The translations under genes and the position numbers were made by a program. From assembly GCA_016763135.1 (NCBI GenBank), contig JAESUI010000317.1:1-6715 (forward strand): a stretch of 6,715 nt of DNA, in the 5' to 3' direction. Origin of the DNA: Flavobacteriales bacterium. GTDB lineage: Bacteria > Bacteroidota > Bacteroidia > Flavobacteriales_E > Vicingaceae. This document shows positions 5,613-6,715 of this stretch, piece after piece. The stretch's first letter is position 1; every line of letters starts with the position of its first letter. Below the pieces are notes generated by a model that was given only the letters and a program-made list of their open reading frames with translations, did no database searches and was not told the origin of the DNA.

Positions 5613-6707
5613 ATGAAAGTAAAAGACATAACGACTATTATTGAGAATTTTGCACCTCTATCTTACCAGGAATCATATGATAATTCAGGGTTAATTGTAG
5701 GGAATACAAATGATGAAGTTACAGGTGTTCTCATTTGCTTGGATTGTGTAGAGGCAATTTTGGATGAGGCCATTGCCAATAATTGTAATATGGTTATTGC
5801 CCATCATCCTATTGTATTTAGTGGTTTGAAACAATTAAATGGTAAAAATTATATTGAACGGATAGTAATTAAAGCCATTAAAAATGGAATTGCTATTTAT
5901 GCTGCTCACACCAATTTAGATAATGTTCAAAATGGAGTAAGTTTTAAAATTGCTCAAAAAATTGGGGTTAAGAACTGTCAGGTTCTACTACCAAAGAAAA
6001 GCTTGTTAAGTAAAGTAATTACTTATTGTCCTATTGATAAAGCAGAAGAAGTTAGGCAAGTAATGTTTAATTCTGGTGCAGGAAATATTGGGAATTATAG
6101 TGATTGTAGTTATAACGTTGAGGGTGTTGGAACCTTTAGGGGCAAAGAGGGAGCGAACCCTTATGTTGGAAAAATTGACGGGTTTCATCAAGAAAAAGAA
6201 ATAAGAATAGAAACTGTTGTCCCAACATATAAGGTGAATACAGTTATTGAGAGTATGATAGCAGCTCACCCTTATGAAGAAGTTGCTTATGATGTTTATG
6301 AATTAGTAAATACACTACATACTGTGGGAAGTGGAGTAATTGGAGAGTTGTCAGTAGAAGAAAATGAAAGTGATTTTTTAAAACGATTAAAAACTGATTT
6401 AAAAACAGACTGTATTAGGCATACGAACTTGCTTGGAAAAAAGATCAAAAAAGTAGCTATTTGCGGTGGCTCGGGAAGTTTTTTATTGAATGATGCTATT
6501 GCTGCTGGAGCAGACATATTTATTACTGGAGACTTCAAATATCATCAATTTTTTGATGCAGATAATAACATAATTATTGCGGATGTTGGACATTACGAGA
6601 GTGAGCAATATACAAGTGAGTTAATTTATGAGATTCTTAATGAAAAAATTCCTAATTTCGCAGTTCGTTTAACGGAAAAAAGTACTAACCCAGTAAATTA
6701 CCTATAA
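5613..6707 (+). CDS. Nif3-like dinuclear metal centre protein (YbgI/DUF34 family) with PII-like insert
   Basis: The 364-residue protein matches the long form of the Nif3/YbgI family. The N-terminal part has YDNSGLIVG (about 22-30), AHHPIVFSGLK with metal ligands H64 and H65, and AAHTNLDNV with D103. The C-terminal part ends with DVGHYESEQYT, supplying H327 and E331. These correspond to the HH, D and HxxxE ligands of the dimetal site in the E. coli protein. Between them, about residues 125-235, lies the extra PII/CutA-like domain seen in YqfO-type members (GAGNIGNYSDCSY, GTFRGKEGANP, AHPYEEVAYDVYEL). Family members form hexameric toroids, and their cellular role is unresolved. The label GTP cyclohydrolase 1 type 2 found in databases is poorly supported. 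The gene starts 9 bp after the kinase stop, so it is likely co-transcribed, and the next gene starts 1 nt after its stop. No functional link to the sensor system is evident. Confidence 0.95.
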   Translation: MKVKDITTIIENFAPLSYQESYDNSGLIVGNTNDEVTGVLICLDCVEAILDEAIANNCNMVIAHHPIVFSGLKQLNGKNYIERIVIKAIKNGIAIYAAHTNLDNVQNGVSFKIAQKIGVKNCQVLLPKKSLLSKVITYCPIDKAEEVRQVMFNSGAGNIGNYSDCSYNVEGVGTFRGKEGANPYVGKIDGFHQEKEIRIETVVPTYKVNTVIESMIAAHPYEEVAYDVYELVNTLHTVGSGVIGELSVEENESDFLKRLKTDLKTDCIRHTNLLGKKIKKVAICGGSGSFLLNDAIAAGADIFITGDFKYHQFFDADNNIIIADVGHYESEQYTSELIYEILNEKIPNFAVRLTEKSTNPVNYL

Positions 6708-6708
6708 A

Positions 6709-6715
6709 ATGGCTA
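6709..6715 (+). CDS. Start of a further gene, cut by the window edge
   Basis: An ATG at 6709-6711 lies one base after the TAA of the Nif3-family gene and reads Met-Ala before the window ends. The A-rich context (TAAAATGGCT) and the tight packing of the operon fit a translated start. In many Bacteroidota the gene after nif3 encodes a C4-type zinc-ribbon protein with a coiled-coil N-terminus, which would be a reasonable guess, but two codons cannot show this. Confidence 0.35.

Noticed and set aside
6006..6538. Two minus-strand frames (6006-6269 and 6296-6538) opposite the Nif3-family gene
   Set aside because: The plus strand encodes a complete family member with all metal ligands. The minus frames have no domain or start context.
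5613..6707. GTP cyclohydrolase of folate or pterin synthesis
   Set aside because: The database label GTP cyclohydrolase 1 type 2 is attached to this family, but motifs identify Nif3/YbgI and no folate genes are nearby. A specific enzymatic call is not supported.

Overview
The window looks like chromosomal DNA from a Bacteroidota member, probably Flavobacteriia or a close relative. Supporting signs are the strongly AT-rich sequence, the absence of Shine-Dalgarno motifs (starts are preceded by A-rich stretches), a LytS-type kinase with a double Reg_prop propeller and a Y_Y_Y domain, paired LytTR response regulators, and the long Nif3 form carrying an inserted PII-like domain. Genus cannot be set from this sequence.

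Layout. Positions 1-179 hold the C-terminal end of adenosylhomocysteinase (ahcY), followed by a strong hairpin terminator (201-230) that can serve both strands. Converging on it from the right is a minus-strand gene (232-648) for a small lipoprotein whose C-terminal half resembles a Rieske domain but lacks the cluster histidines. A 49-bp divergent spacer (649-697) contains a near-perfect 12-bp inverted repeat. From 698 to the right edge everything lies on the plus strand and is tightly packed: a small, very basic exported protein (698-994); a first LytTR response regulator overlapping it by 4 nt (991-1767); a 112-bp gap; a second, paralogous LytTR regulator (1880-2638); a 983-residue sensor histidine kinase (2652-5603); a Nif3/YbgI-family metal protein (5613-6707); and the first bases of another gene (6709).

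How the genes fit together. The kinase has a signal peptide, two seven-bladed propellers, a Y_Y_Y domain, one membrane helix and a His_kinase/HATPase core. It most likely senses a periplasmic or outside signal and phosphorylates one or both LytTR regulators. No output domain is fused to it, so the regulators must supply it. The gap between the two regulator genes, the largest in the plus-strand run, carries four GTT-centred motifs at 21, 21 and 22 bp steps. This matches the 12-13 bp spaced direct repeats known for LytTR binding and suggests that the second regulator-kinase pair is controlled by a LytTR protein, perhaps one of the two encoded here. The basic exported protein may be co-expressed with the first regulator through translational coupling. 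Nif3 appears to be a housekeeping passenger.

No RNA gene, insertion sequence, CRISPR array or clear sign of recent transfer was seen. The main points of interest are the phased repeat array, the one-kinase/two-regulator arrangement with a coupled basic exported protein, the Rieske-like lipoprotein without canonical ligands, and the palindrome in the divergent spacer.
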